A DNA stretch of 64,000 bases from an uncultured Erythrobacter sp. (GTDB lineage Bacteria > Pseudomonadota > Alphaproteobacteria > Sphingomonadales > Sphingomonadaceae). The notes below the pieces were generated by a model. It had not been told where the DNA came from. It made no database searches and worked only from the letters and a program-made list of their open reading frames with translations. Made by a program: the position numbers and the translations under genes. Shown here in pieces: positions 44,033 through 52,831 of this stretch. How positions within the stretch are numbered: position 1 is the first letter of the stretch; each line of letters starts with the position of its first letter. The DNA lies in NCBI GenBank assembly GCA_947495695.1, contig CANLZP010000001.1, positions 269,069-333,068 of the forward strand. The letters run 5' to 3'.

Positions 44033-45120
44033 TCGGTCAGGGGTAGCGCTTCAGCCGCAAGACGTAGATAGGCGCGCGTCTGGCGCGGCCATTTTTCAGG
44101 CGTCTGCGGCGCTTCATCGCGCAGATGCTCGATTGAGAGCCTGGCACGGAGGCAGGCTCGGTAGCAGCTGTAGAATCGCAGAAGGGTTTCCGGCGGCCGG
44201 TCGTCGAGCCGATCGGCCAGTTGATCGACGAGATAAGGCAAGAAGTCGGGCGCACCCAACCGGCTGCACTCTATTCCGAGAAAGCAGATCTCATCGAATG
44301 GGTCACACCATCGCAGGCGTTCGTCGAATTCGAGCCGATCAATCAGCAGCACTTTAGGCCGGAGATAGACATGCTCGGGCTTGAGATCACCGTGTCCATC
44401 TACGATCCGGCCTGCCGTCAGCCGCGCTTCGAACAGCTCGGCATTCCGCTCAACGAAGCGTCGTAGCGCTGTAATCGGCGGTTCCACCAGCTCTGCAGGC
44501 AGAGCGAATAGCGGGTCTGTCAGGCTTGCGGCATCAAGTTCCACCCGTTCGCGCCAATGCTCCATCATCCAATCGAGCGACAGGTCGAGCGGCGGCTGGC
44601 CGCGATAGAAGTCCGCTAGCCTGTCACACAGGCGATCAAGATCGCCTGACGTTACGGCCCCCTCTTCAACCAGCCTGTCGAGTGCCAAGTTGTTGTCGAG
44701 CCGCTGCATCACAACCAGCCATTCGCGGGTATCGCCAGCACCGTCCAGTGCGAGCCCGCCGCCTGCCGTGCGCACCACCGGGATGCTGTGCAGGTATATT
44801 CCTGATGCGAGCGCTTGATTGATGGCGACCTCGGATTCGCAACTTTTTCGTCGCGCTTCGAGCGTGCGAAAGTCGAGAAAACCGAGCTTTATCGGTCGCT
44901 TGAGTTTGTAGACGCGTTCCCCGGCGAGAAAGACCATCGACATATGGGTTTCGAGCACCTCGACCATTTCCGGTGTCGGCTCATAGGTTTCCCGGTTGGA
45001 GAGGAACGCCAGGATTTCGTCATAGTCATCGGCAGGCGCGTAATCCGTGGTCGCGCGCCTGATGGCAATCCCCTCGTAGCTTGGCGGATGTCGCTCCTCT
45101 GCAGCCAAAGACCTATCCAA
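44029..45120 (-). CDS. Aminoglycoside phosphotransferase-like kinase (lone APH domain)
   Basis: A 363-residue protein resembling the first half of the bifunctional APH/ATP-binding proteins (COG2187/COG0645). VYKLKRPIKLGFLDF is the Lys-containing N-lobe, ARRKSCESEVAINQALA follows, and the C-lobe has GRIVDGHGDLKPEHVYL (catalytic HGD, but His in place of the usual Asn) and LLIDRLEFDERLRWCDPFDEI (metal-binding Asp). The usual C-terminal AAA-type domain is missing. Start TTG at 45120 is as good as any; no strong ribosome site seen. Substrate is unknown; antibiotic resistance is unlikely. Confidence 0.82.
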   Translation of the reverse strand: MDRSLAAEERHPPSYEGIAIRRATTDYAPADDYDEILAFLSNRETYEPTPEMVEVLETHMSMVFLAGERVYKLKRPIKLGFLDFRTLEARRKSCESEVAINQALASGIYLHSIPVVRTAGGGLALDGAGDTREWLVVMQRLDNNLALDRLVEEGAVTSGDLDRLCDRLADFYRGQPPLDLSLDWMMEHWRERVELDAASLTDPLFALPAELVEPPITALRRFVERNAELFEARLTAGRIVDGHGDLKPEHVYLRPKVLLIDRLEFDERLRWCDPFDEICFLGIECSRLGAPDFLPYLVDQLADRLDDRPPETLLRFYSCYRACLRARLSIEHLRDEAPQTPEKWPRQTRAYLRLAAEALPLTD

Positions 45121-45314
45121 TCGCTCGAGACCTGTTTGGAATGATACAGGCTAGGGATCTGTAGAAAGGCAAGCATTACGCATTGTTCCTTGTTTGCGCG
45201 TCCGTTTCTTGGCCGGTTCCCATAGGGCACAAGCCTCGGACCATCGCGTAATTACGCGTTTCGCCTGAGCGCGCCTCACCATCCGGACAAACGAACACCG
45301 CAATCGGGGGTTGC

Positions 45315-45645
45315 TCTCGCCCTACGAGTCCATCCGCAAATCCGACTAGGCCAAGCGCTCCGCGGTCTTGCACGACTATGCCACGGCTAATCAACAGCTA
45401 GACTGGGACACCTTCCGCTCCTGGCTGGATGCCGAGCCGGGCCGCTGGCTTAACATCGCCGCGCTGGGCACGCTCAATGCCGGCAGCGTTTTCTGCCCGC
45501 CTAGTCGGCGTTCGGCCCAGAGCCCGTACGCTCGCGCTTCGAATTCGGCGAGGCCAATGTCTTGCTCGCTACACCGCTTGACTACAATAAGAAGGTCGCT
45601 GCGGCGCGCGGCAGCTTGCCGCATCTGACCCATGTCCTCCTGACA
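45315..45645 (+). pseudogene. Remnant of an AMP-forming acetate-CoA ligase
   Basis: One frame reads LHDYATANQQLDWDTFRSWL then EPGRWLNIAALG, like the N-terminus of acetate-CoA ligases, with a TAG just before it. The next frame reads FGPEPVRSRFEFGEANVLLATPLDY then KKVAAARGSLPHLTHVLL, a later part of the same family. The section between is lost, so this is a deleted, frameshifted remnant. It is not annotated in the track as one gene. It lies just left of the tRNA-fragment junction. Confidence 0.6.
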
Positions 45646-46016
45646 CCAAGAGCCAACTTCTTTTCGTTACCACAGGTTCGATATCGAAACCTCCACAGTT
45701 TGCCGCCAGCGGTTGTGACCTCGGTGTACAGGTCACGCTCGTCAGCGACCAGTTTGGCTTAGCTTTTGGTTTGAGGGCTCGGAGTCCGGTATCCGGCAGA
45801 GGCATGTGGGGGCCTTTTTATGGTTTCGCGGGAGCTCGCAGAAGGGACCGCAAAATCTAAGACCCTGATTATCCGGGACGAATCAAGCTTCGAGCGCGTT
45901 GGACCGAAAGTCACTGACAGAGAAGGAAAAGGGCAAATAGAGGCAATGATTTGCAGAACCAATGTGAGTCCTCCAAATCCAAAATTTTCCCGATATATTT
46001 CAATGCTTTAATTTAA

Positions 46017-46047
46017 TGGTGCCCAGAAGAGGACTCGAAGAGCCTCT
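46017..46047 (-). other. tRNA 3'-end fragment, probable integrase attachment site
   Basis: The minus strand reads TTCGAGTCCTCTTCTGGGCA followed by CCA: T-loop TTCGAGT, T-stem CCTCT, acceptor TCTGGGC and encoded ACCA. AGAGG, able to pair with CCTCT, lies three bases before the T-loop, but no D-arm, anticodon arm or acceptor 5' strand follows to the right. Only the 3' end of a tRNA is therefore present. Such fragments arise as the distal att site when a tyrosine-integrase island enters a tRNA gene. Orientation predicts the island to the right and an intact tRNA beyond its other end. No integrase is in the window. Confidence 0.6.
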
Positions 46048-46092
46048 CCAGTGTTTTGTTTTAGGGTGATAAACCATGCAGATAATGTTTGG

Positions 46093-46112
46093 GTGCCCCC
46101 AAAAATGCCCCT
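46093..46112. repeat. Tandem TGCCCC repeats next to the tRNA fragment (possible integrase arm sites)
   Basis: TGCCCCCAAAAA and TGCCCCTATTTT lie back to back about 50 bases from the tRNA fragment. Comparable GC-box/AT repeats flank the attachment cores of some P4-type integrases, where they serve as arm-type binding sites; this assignment is inference. They lie on the side of the tRNA fragment where the defence genes are found. Confidence 0.35.
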
Positions 46113-46177
46113 ATTTTGGTTATCCAAGCCTTAGATAAGAGCCCTTAGGTTCAACTGACTCAATCCCATACCCATAC

Positions 46178-46738
46178 TCACTCAACGGTTTCTCTCTCAT
46201 CAGATTCTTCGAAAAAGCGGAGTTCCGGTGGGATTGTCTCTTCCAAATAGACTGTTTCCCCGTCAACGCATATCGAAGCCCAGTCACCCTCGAACTGCAC
46301 CGCGATCAGCTTCTCTTCCGCCGACTCTTTGGCTTGCTCGCATTTCATCATTGCAATTTCATACTGTGCAGAAAAACGCTTACGCTCGTTTGCAGATGAG
46401 GTGCACTCGCGCTTATGCCTTTCTCTATCTGCCTCCGAATACATCAGAGTTGGCTGCAGGCTCACTGCGCCGAACTCAGGTGACGCAATAAATCGGGTGT
46501 AGCCGACATAAGCACCGTTGCGGTTTTTACCGTTTATTTCGCCACAAACAGCGCGCTTGCTTGAACCGCTTTCATGTTCATACTTGAAACTCTTCGATTT
46601 TCGAAACATCGCTGATGTTGGATCAATCAAGGACTCTGCAGCAAGGTCCTCTGCTTCTGCGACAAAATGCTCATCAGTGCCTGGAATCCATTGGCAGCCG
46701 CTCAAAGCCACTACTGAAATTGCTAGAATAGCCCGCAT
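46178..46738 (-). CDS. Probable lipoprotein, hypothetical
   Basis: GGGAG ahead of ATG 46738 sets the start (track 46795 is too early). The 186-residue product opens with MRAILAISVVALSGCQW, a lipobox (LSGC). DPTSAMFRKSKSF and AVCGEINGKNRNGAYVGYTRF recall small lipoproteins seen in prophage-like and proteobacterial islands. Many Glu/Lys follow (helical, likely coiled coil, about 115-150). Function unknown. It is the first gene inside the proposed island and runs in the same direction as the defence operon, about 300 bases beyond its end. Confidence 0.65.
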   Translation of the reverse strand: MRAILAISVVALSGCQWIPGTDEHFVAEAEDLAAESLIDPTSAMFRKSKSFKYEHESGSSKRAVCGEINGKNRNGAYVGYTRFIASPEFGAVSLQPTLMYSEADRERHKRECTSSANERKRFSAQYEIAMMKCEQAKESAEEKLIAVQFEGDWASICVDGETVYLEETIPPELRFFEESDERETVE

Positions 46739-47041
46739 ACCAACTCCCGAGAATTGGATCACTAGCAAGTTAGGCAAAATTGGTCCAACTTGCAAAAGTC
46801 GCTGATCCCCAATGTAGTGAGAACTAGGCTACCGATAAGCGGGTATTATCGATGTTTGGACATCCGAACCTAGGCCATTTCACGAATGTCCGCATTTCAA
46901 TATCTCGACACTAAAGTCAGACCGGTATCAAATACCAGCCATCAATCGGTCGTAAACTTTGGTAATCGTCCCATTCTTGCCGTCTGCTGTTCGTATCGAA
47001 CGATTCAAAAAGTCCCAGCAAGAAGTTCCGATGCCACGAAT
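46739..47041. other. Gap between the lipoprotein and defence operon, with a small inverted repeat
   Basis: No gene seen. GCAAGTT (46765-46771) and AACTTGC (46787-46793) form an inverted repeat just upstream of the lipoprotein start and could be an operator or promoter element. The rest also receives the end of the AIPR gene and contains only shadow ORFs. Confidence 0.3.
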
Positions 47042-49084
47042 TCATCCTTTGAATCCGAGGCTCCTCGCTTCAGCGAGAATGCGCTCCCCATGGTCTGCCT
47101 GCTTCCGCGAGGGCTTTTTCTCGTTACTGGCTAGTCTTCCCAAGCTGAAGGACAGACCTCGCTGCCATGACTGCAGGTTGTTCGTATCCTTTGCCCATGC
47201 GGCAAGCCCGAACCAGGTTTCCGCTGGTACCGCCGAAACTCTTGTTATTGACTCTTCTTCTTCCGGCGTCAGCCTGCCTCCGAGCGGCTCGGGTTTCTTC
47301 CGAGCATTTCCCTTGTCCCTAGTCAGCAGGCCAGCTTCCACTGCCGCGGGAATGGGAATCGCGGTTTCGCGAAAGATTTCCCAGCACTTTTCCTTCTTGC
47401 ACCATTCGGTGACATTCTGCCCGCCGGGAGGGTTGGTGACATGAGCGTGTGCATGGACAACGACCGATTCGAGAAAGGTAGCCAGCGGATCTGGCATGGT
47501 TTGCGCGGCCCAGATCGCTTCGAGGTCCACCCTCATTGCGGTATGGTGTGAGAGCCATGCCAGTGAATAGGTCACGATCTCGGCTCGGTGGCCGCCGAAC
47601 TTCTGGCGTGAGACTATCCGCTCCGTCTGCTTGAACATTATCGCTCGTGCCATAGCATGGCGGAAGTATTCCTCATCAGGAACGAATGTCCCACGGCGAT
47701 CTAGCCGATCCATGAAATCGAGGTAGCATTTCTGGGCATAGCGACTGACGATATGAGGAAGTTGAGACCATGAATGTTCAAACTTGGCCAGATCTGTCTT
47801 GCTGATCATCTGCCGGCGCGGGTGAATGGCTTCCCAAGCCTTGCGCTTAGCCGGAGTTGGATTCTGTGCTAACGCGTCATGGTACTGGCCTCTCGCTCGC
47901 TCGAAGAACCACCTCGTCTGTTTCTGGTGCCCATCTGCAGGCGGAGCCCAAATAGACCGCGAGAGCTCCTCAAGCGCAATATGAAACGGATGGTTGGACG
48001 AGAAGTCGGCGATGTTGACCTTGTTCTGGTTGTTCGCGGATTGGGATATTCTTGGTGCGATCTTCTCGACATCGCCGTCGGATAGTATTTCGGTGATCTT
48101 GACAGGGACCAGCAGTTCCACCGGATCGACCTTGTCCTTTCTCGATGCGCGAAAGATGGAGCCCGTGGTCTGGCCACCGTTGACGATCTGCAGATCCTGG
48201 GCGGAGACGAGGCTGACCGTCCCATCGCCGCAGTCTTCAAGCTCGAGCCCGGAGGCCGTGATGGACAGGCCGTTGTTGAAGGCAAGGAACATCTCAGGCT
48301 CTTCTATGATCGTCTTGCGGATGCTTTGATTAACCTTGCCTCGAAGCTGAAGAAAGCTCCTGACATTGCGTTCCAGAAGCCTTGGACCGAACTCCCTGTA
48401 CATGCCGACGATCAACGATCCGGGAAGCATTGCCATAAGGCATCGATATCCACCGCCTTTCGGGGAGGCGGAGAGGCAGCGGATCGGGCTTCCGTTCAGT
48501 CTCGCGAAATCAACCCTAATTGGTTCTCTAACGGACCCGGATGAAACCGTTCGATGGAGGCGCTGAAGATCCCAGAGGTGGCTGGAGACTTCCATGTTAC
48601 CGATCATCTCGTTTTCGATGCGATCGACCTTGGCGAGGCCGTCCGTGACGACGAAGAGTCGCACGCTACTGAGCTCCGAGCGGCACTCCCAAACTGATCG
48701 AGCCATGTCGTAGCGCTCGAGCGCGGATTCGAGATTGTCGTGCAGTCCATCCAGAGCCTTTTCGAGAAAGGTCCTCAACCGTTTAAAGGCCTGTTCTATT
48801 TCGGATTTCGGAACGGATGACGCAGCACCGTCCAGCTTCGGCAAGACAAGGAAGAGGTCCAGTCTCTCATTGGCTTCCGAAATGAAGTAACCGCTGCACC
48901 GCATACCGCGGCCTTCGAAGGGGCAGGCGATGCCGTCCTCAATCTCCTCTGCCTCGCGCAGGTATTCGAACATGATCTCCGCGAACGCCTCTGCGCGCAT
49001 GGCTCCGTCTTCCGCGGCATCCGCGCGCGAATAGACATCCTGCCGAACGTTTTCGGCAAAGACCTTGAGATCATCAATCTCCAT
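47042..49084 (-). CDS. AIPR family abortive-infection protein (Mza-type defence operon)
   Basis: About 680 residues; ATG 49084 is preferred to the TTG at 49099. The core FLAFNNGLSITASGLELE (about residue 265), LQIVNGGQTTGSIFRAS (about 300) and ISQSANNQNKVNIADF (about 340) are the AIPR (PF10592) landmarks. AIPR proteins occur in phage-resistance systems; in Mza-type systems (MutL-like ATPase, Z1, AIPR) they are essential parts. It overlaps the PD-(D/E)XK gene by 11 bases and is the last gene of the five-gene operon. Probable role: effector or substrate-recognition; biochemical activity is not known. Confidence 0.88.
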   Translation of the reverse strand: MEIDDLKVFAENVRQDVYSRADAAEDGAMRAEAFAEIMFEYLREAEEIEDGIACPFEGRGMRCSGYFISEANERLDLFLVLPKLDGAASSVPKSEIEQAFKRLRTFLEKALDGLHDNLESALERYDMARSVWECRSELSSVRLFVVTDGLAKVDRIENEMIGNMEVSSHLWDLQRLHRTVSSGSVREPIRVDFARLNGSPIRCLSASPKGGGYRCLMAMLPGSLIVGMYREFGPRLLERNVRSFLQLRGKVNQSIRKTIIEEPEMFLAFNNGLSITASGLELEDCGDGTVSLVSAQDLQIVNGGQTTGSIFRASRKDKVDPVELLVPVKITEILSDGDVEKIAPRISQSANNQNKVNIADFSSNHPFHIALEELSRSIWAPPADGHQKQTRWFFERARGQYHDALAQNPTPAKRKAWEAIHPRRQMISKTDLAKFEHSWSQLPHIVSRYAQKCYLDFMDRLDRRGTFVPDEEYFRHAMARAIMFKQTERIVSRQKFGGHRAEIVTYSLAWLSHHTAMRVDLEAIWAAQTMPDPLATFLESVVVHAHAHVTNPPGGQNVTEWCKKEKCWEIFRETAIPIPAAVEAGLLTRDKGNARKKPEPLGGRLTPEEEESITRVSAVPAETWFGLAAWAKDTNNLQSWQRGLSFSLGRLASNEKKPSRKQADHGERILAEARSLGFKG

Positions 49085-50093
49085 CTGGCTTCTCTTCAAG
49101 CGATGCTACCACATCCTCCCGCTCATATTCGTACTGAGCGAGATCATCAGCGATTATAGTATATCTGATATCCCCGACCCCGGGGGGCAGATTGGTTTCA
49201 GTCAGTCGCGGAAATTCGCCGACAACCTTGAAGAAACGCAGGCTTGATACCAGCCAGCTCCTGTCGGCATAGAGCTGCGCATGCACGTCGAGATAGCCAG
49301 CTTCAAGCAGGCTATTGTCGAACTTTCTTGCCGCGTAGGGATCGTGATCAAGGCGATCACGGCAGGACCTCACGAGGCCCGGAAGGGTCTCTCCCTGCGC
49401 CGATCCATCGTCCAATCTTACATGTGCAAGAAAGAGCTCTCGAAACGGCGTCTCGTCAAGCTGCTTCTCGTTGGCAATCGAAAGCCGCGAATGCCTTTTT
49501 GCCAGAGAGGATTTGACCTCGACCGCCACGCCGCGATGTACAAAATCCTGGTTTGCCGGATCAGGCCCCACCCAGGCTGATACTGCTTCGAAAGGAGGCA
49601 ACGCAGCGAAGAACAGATCCCTGAGTACCCAGAGTTCACCAAAGAGGCCTCTTTGTGCCTCATCGGAAAGTCCGTCAGCCGGGATGCGCTCGAACAGACC
49701 CTGCCACATTGCAATTCTGTCGATGCATTGGCGCAGCGCTTCAGCTGCAGAGGATTGAGCTTTTGCCACTCCAAGAAGATCGATAGCCAAGACGGCAAAG
49801 ATTTCGAGAAGGCGCTGGTCTTCGAGCAGGATCCTGACGACGGTTCGAACGGGGTCGCCCCTGCGGATTTCATGCGACAGTCGGACGCCTCTACATTTGG
49901 GCAGACGTCCACCACTGGGCCGGACGGCTCCCACTCCCTCCACCAGCAGACCAGGCTGGCCACCCGGCCAGTAGATGCAGGCATATATGCTGACCGGAGC
50001 CTCCACATCGAGCAGTCTGCGATCAAGGCCAGCAGGTCCCGATGCTCCTGATGACATCTGCCCCCAAAGCTCGATCAGCTCAGTGGGCCTCAT
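49074..50093 (-). CDS. PD-(D/E)XK motif protein (Mza-type defence operon)
   Basis: The track start 50330 lies in the Z1 gene; ATG 50093 forms an ATGA with its stop and gives a 339-residue protein. PANQDFVHRGVAVEVKSSLAKR (about residue 170) carries the D...ExK nuclease-type motif. RGLFGELWVLRDLFF just ahead is another conserved stretch of these proteins. The rest (WVGPDP, LDVHAQLYADRSW) shows no other family. In Z1/MORC loci this component is the expected nuclease. It overlaps the AIPR gene. Confidence 0.82.
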   Translation of the reverse strand: MRPTELIELWGQMSSGASGPAGLDRRLLDVEAPVSIYACIYWPGGQPGLLVEGVGAVRPSGGRLPKCRGVRLSHEIRRGDPVRTVVRILLEDQRLLEIFAVLAIDLLGVAKAQSSAAEALRQCIDRIAMWQGLFERIPADGLSDEAQRGLFGELWVLRDLFFAALPPFEAVSAWVGPDPANQDFVHRGVAVEVKSSLAKRHSRLSIANEKQLDETPFRELFLAHVRLDDGSAQGETLPGLVRSCRDRLDHDPYAARKFDNSLLEAGYLDVHAQLYADRSWLVSSLRFFKVVGEFPRLTETNLPPGVGDIRYTIIADDLAQYEYEREDVVASLEEKPDGD

Positions 50094-52831
50094 GCGAAGA
50101 GGTCCTCGAGCTGCTTCACGCTGTTGGCTGCATAGTCGATCAACGGGGCGTCGTGATCGAAGGGCAGACTCACACCGAAGCCGATCATCGGAGGAACATC
50201 CGGTCTCGAAGGTCCTGGATCGATTGGGTAGACGAGAAGCAGCCCCCTGTTCCGAGACCGCTGCTTTCTGATGAATGGCCCTGATGGTGTCTTTGGCGCA
50301 TCGCGCTTGGGACCCGACTTGGCAGACCACGCCGCCAGGGTTTCCGCCATTGCCTGTTCTCTCTGCTCCATTGTAAAATCGATCATTTCGTCGGGCGGGC
50401 TGACGAGCCGCCCTATGGTGAACTTTTCCTCATCTCCCTCCGACCGATCCTCGCGCGTGTTCAATGGCAGCTCGTAGGGACCTATTGTGCCTCGTCGCGG
50501 CGATTTGCCCCCGGCCAGTAGCACCACGGTCCAGTTTTCGAGTCGACCATGGTCCACACGGTTCCGGATGTATCGGGAAAGCGCCTGTGCATTCGCCTTC
50601 CAAGAATCGCGAGACGTCTCGATGCCGCTCAGAAGTTCGCTGACATCGGCGCCGCCAACGCCATTCCAGACGTATCGCCCACTATCGAGCGACGCCTTGG
50701 GGAGACCTTGGAAGAGCCGAGAAAATGCATCCAGATTGTGCTCGGCGCTCTTGATATCGAACGAGACCGTTTCCGAGATCGTTCCAGCAAATCCGGCGCG
50801 AATGAGAGTACTTGAGCGCATCTTGTTGGCTGCCGTGATCATGAGTCCGTCGGGATGAGTACGCACCCTGTTGCCAAATTCGAGCGGATTCCCTCCCCTG
50901 TCGAAGACGAGGTCGAATTCTTCCCGGAGTTCCGCTGTCGCTGTTGCGATGTGCCGGTACCATTTTACGAGTTCAGGAGATGTATAGAGCCGACAGAGGT
51001 CGGCGTAGCGAGGCCGATAGCCAAACCACCGGCCCATCTGCATAAGTGTGTCGTACATTCTGGAGGTTCTGACGAAATAGCTGACGGTCAGACCCTCCAG
51101 CGTCAGGCCGCGAGACAACTTGTCACCCCCGATCGCAATGACCGAAAGCCCTTGCGGGTGTTCGGCATAGTCGAGGGCGTCCTTTGCTGATCCGTTTATC
51201 TCCCGAACGGTTATCCTTTTAACGGCGTTGTAAAGCTCGGCCTGCACCTCGTCCCATGAGACGGGCTCGAGATCTTCTTCCGGCAGTGCCGCAGAGATCG
51301 TCGGGAACTTCGGGACAAATTCAATATCCCACAACTTCCTGAGCCTTGCTTCGGCATCTCCTCCAGTACCGGGAAATTCCAGCTGACGGCGAATGTCGGT
51401 TAGCGCTTCGGACACGAGCTCTGCTACCTGCGCCTGAACCAGAGTGAACCGGGTCACATGGATCAACATTGAGTTGTCCGCTTCTGAATCACCGCGAACC
51501 CGCCGAGCAGCACAGGCAAGGATAAAGCTCAGAATTGCCTCGTGCATCGATACCGGGAGCGTGTCGACTTCCAGCCACTTCTGGTGTCGAAGTGGAAATA
51601 TATTGGACGCATCGTCGATCCGCCGGATGATCGGCAACCCCTTCGATTCCTTCTCGTCACCGGGTCTATCGAGCCCGAAGACCTTCTCGGCCCCGATGTA
51701 GTTCGACGGTGCGGGTATGTTGATTATGAAACTGCGTGGGAAGAGATCTTCACCGACTTCCTTGCTCGTTGCTTCATGATGCATGAAGACATTGGCGAAC
51801 GGAGTGGCGGTGTAGCCGACGTACGCGCTCTTCTCGAACGTGGTCAGAAGTCTGCGGATGAGCTTATTGGTTCTGGTTGGGTCAGCATCGGGATCGATTT
51901 CGCCGATATCGTCCCTGTACTCCCTGGTATTGGCAGACGCATAGTCGGCCTCGTCGTCGATCACGAAAACCGGCACGTCGCGAATGATCTTGCCGCCTGG
52001 TATGGTGTCATCGTTCACACCTCGTACCGAGGACACCCATTTCAGCAGGTTGTCGAGGATGCTGACACTCTTTTTCACGACAAGGATTATGGGATCCTTG
52101 CCGCCGGGAATCAGTTGGGTGCCGTCGGCTGTTGCGCGCTTGAAATCCCCGCTGTCGTTGCTGCTGGTCAAGGAGTGGGCAATGAGCAGCTTCTGCCCTG
52201 GCATTGCTCCGGCCCCGATCCGAAGATTTTCCTGATCTCCACGTAGGTTGAGGCGAGTATCGAAGCCGAGAAAACCTTCATCCAGCCTGATCTGCGTCTG
52301 GCTTCGCAGACTGTTGTGGACACCGGCAAGAACGATGATGAGTGGGAACCCTGCGTCTACTGCCTTGCAGATCAAACCGGTATAATTCGAAGTCTTGCCT
52401 GACTGGACATCGCCGACCACAAGGCCCCTGCGATCCCAGCTTCCCGGTGTTGATGGATCGCGAAGTCGGTCCAGAATATCGTCTGTCAAACTATCAAGCT
52501 GATCCACGACCGACTTGGCGAACCGTTTCTTCAATCTGAGGAAATGCTTGTAACGATCCCAGAAGTCGAATGGGCGATTGTCTCGCGCTCCGTTGATCCA
52601 CGATTGAAAATCCCTGTCGTCGATGACCGAATATCCGCCAACGCGAATATTGTTGTCTGCCTCAAGTGCCTTGCGCAGCTGATCTAGGTTGACCTGAGAG
52701 AATTTGTCCATTGCGGCGACCAGTGCAATAGTCCTGTCGAGACCTTCTATCGTGATAGGCTTCTCCAGCTGCAGAAGTGAACTGGCAACGCCATACGCGG
52801 CCGAGAAGATTTCATCGTCTGTAGCGGTCAT
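50090..52831 (-). CDS. Z1 domain protein (P-loop ATPase/helicase-like, defence operon)
   Basis: A 913-residue protein. GLVVGDVQSGKTSNYTGLIC (about residue 135) is a Walker A-like motif and VPVFVIDDEADYASA (about 285) a DEAD-like Walker B, followed by SAYVGYTATPFANVFMH, the helicase TAT motif. The Z1 domain segment includes LSVIAIGGDKLSRGLTLEGL and YFVRTSRMYDTLMQMGRWFG, an ARR-like helicase end. The family is known from MORC/MutL-linked R-M-like systems. It is coupled by ATGA to both neighbours in the operon. It probably translocates on or remodels DNA. Confidence 0.92.
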   Translation of the reverse strand: MTATDDEIFSAAYGVASSLLQLEKPITIEGLDRTIALVAAMDKFSQVNLDQLRKALEADNNIRVGGYSVIDDRDFQSWINGARDNRPFDFWDRYKHFLRLKKRFAKSVVDQLDSLTDDILDRLRDPSTPGSWDRRGLVVGDVQSGKTSNYTGLICKAVDAGFPLIIVLAGVHNSLRSQTQIRLDEGFLGFDTRLNLRGDQENLRIGAGAMPGQKLLIAHSLTSSNDSGDFKRATADGTQLIPGGKDPIILVVKKSVSILDNLLKWVSSVRGVNDDTIPGGKIIRDVPVFVIDDEADYASANTREYRDDIGEIDPDADPTRTNKLIRRLLTTFEKSAYVGYTATPFANVFMHHEATSKEVGEDLFPRSFIINIPAPSNYIGAEKVFGLDRPGDEKESKGLPIIRRIDDASNIFPLRHQKWLEVDTLPVSMHEAILSFILACAARRVRGDSEADNSMLIHVTRFTLVQAQVAELVSEALTDIRRQLEFPGTGGDAEARLRKLWDIEFVPKFPTISAALPEEDLEPVSWDEVQAELYNAVKRITVREINGSAKDALDYAEHPQGLSVIAIGGDKLSRGLTLEGLTVSYFVRTSRMYDTLMQMGRWFGYRPRYADLCRLYTSPELVKWYRHIATATAELREEFDLVFDRGGNPLEFGNRVRTHPDGLMITAANKMRSSTLIRAGFAGTISETVSFDIKSAEHNLDAFSRLFQGLPKASLDSGRYVWNGVGGADVSELLSGIETSRDSWKANAQALSRYIRNRVDHGRLENWTVVLLAGGKSPRRGTIGPYELPLNTREDRSEGDEEKFTIGRLVSPPDEMIDFTMEQREQAMAETLAAWSAKSGPKRDAPKTPSGPFIRKQRSRNRGLLLVYPIDPGPSRPDVPPMIGFGVSLPFDHDAPLIDYAANSVKQLEDLFA

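Noticed and set aside
46017-46047. A complete tRNA gene.
   Set aside because: Only the T-arm/acceptor 3' part is present; D-arm, anticodon and 5' acceptor strand are missing.
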